From the NCBI RefSeq assembly GCF_041199985.1, contig NZ_CP165647.1:248001-312000 (forward strand): a stretch of 64,000 bases of DNA. Reading direction: 5' to 3'. Of this stretch, positions 63,964-64,000 are shown piece after piece. The stretch is from Leptotrichia sp. HSP-536. Its GTDB lineage: Bacteria; Fusobacteriota; Fusobacteriia; Fusobacteriales; Leptotrichiaceae. Under the pieces are notes generated by a model. It ran no database searches. It had not been told where the DNA came from and saw nothing but the letters and a program-made list of their open reading frames with translations. Positions within the stretch are counted from its first letter, which is position 1, and the number at the start of each line of letters is the position of its first letter. A program made the translations under genes and the position numbers.

Positions 63964-64000
63964 ATGGCAAAAGCTAAATTTGAAAGAAGCAAACCACACG
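63964..64000 (+). CDS. tuf: Elongation factor Tu, 5' end only
   Basis: The window ends 12 codons into a gene that reads MAKAKFERSKPH, the near-universal start of bacterial EF-Tu. EF-Tu carries aminoacyl-tRNA to the ribosome as a GTPase. A strong GGAGG site lies nine bases before the ATG, and a near-consensus promoter lies upstream. tuf is often preceded by fusA and rpsG; here an IS481 element and uppP are upstream instead. Confidence 0.88.
   Translation, partial: MAKAKFERSKPH

Noticed and set aside
1..64000. CRISPR arrays and cas genes
   Set aside because: No regularly spaced short direct repeats and no cas-like proteins were seen anywhere in the window.

Overview
The window is very AT-rich, tightly packed bacterial DNA and most resembles a Leptotrichia-like member of the Fusobacteriota. 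That placement is an inference from overall gene content: split transketolase, pyruvate formate-lyase, phosphotransacetylase and acetate kinase, HemZ, a tandem pair of glycolipid glycosyltransferases, and many exported lipoproteins. No 16S rRNA is present to confirm it.

Positions 1-27.4 kb are almost all plus strand and mostly housekeeping. In order: tRNA t6A genes tsaE and tsaB, the SRP receptor ftsY (split by an apparent frameshift), pta-ackA, a flavodoxin, a DUF445 membrane protein, ruvB, rsmE, rsfS (also frameshifted), PBP2, RNase J, yhbY, a PAP2-like protein, tlyA, a C-terminal processing protease, rsmI, the ribosome-assembly GTPase RbgA, two glycosyltransferases that probably make mono- and diglucosyl-diacylglycerol, yajC, a cell-wall amidase, a GerMN-like protein, a large PpiC/SurA-type foldase and an N6-adenine methyltransferase. 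Two long intergenic stretches (6.4-6.9 kb and 17.4-18.0 kb) carry inverted copies of one non-coding repeat family.

Positions 27.5-44.3 kb form a minus-strand accessory block opened by a decayed IS630-type element. It holds signal-peptide proteins, lipoproteins and small membrane proteins. These include a duplicated exported family (32.8, 35.2 and 36.1 kb, a truncated or chimeric member at 38.3 kb and a pseudogene remnant at 32.0 kb), two paralogous four-helix membrane proteins, a TraX-like protein, two DUF2628 proteins, and an operon of DUF2628, a small membrane protein, a response regulator, a histidine kinase and a PepSY protein. One CPBP protease gene runs against the block. This is the least explained part of the window.

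Positions 44.4-50.8 kb, minus strand, hold RNase P RNA with a clear promoter and terminator, transketolase as two genes, a GPH-type sugar transporter, an alpha/beta hydrolase and tmcAL. Positions 50.9-54.7 kb, plus strand, hold an internally deleted IS3 remnant that cuts into a gene, an ankyrin-like protein, a LacI-type regulator, a class I glutamine amidotransferase and an exported 2H phosphoesterase. Positions 54.8-62.6 kb, minus strand, hold pflA, pflB, a large unrecognised protein that may be a PRD/Mga-like regulator, hemZ and uppP. An IS481-type element follows, and then tuf begins at the right edge behind a near-consensus promoter.

Several coding sequences (ftsY, rsfS, the IS630 element, the 21.4-kb IS remnant and a small gene at 22 kb) are broken by indels of one or two bases, most in short homopolymers. 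This pattern could be sequencing error or real, and it should be resolved before any of them is called a pseudogene.
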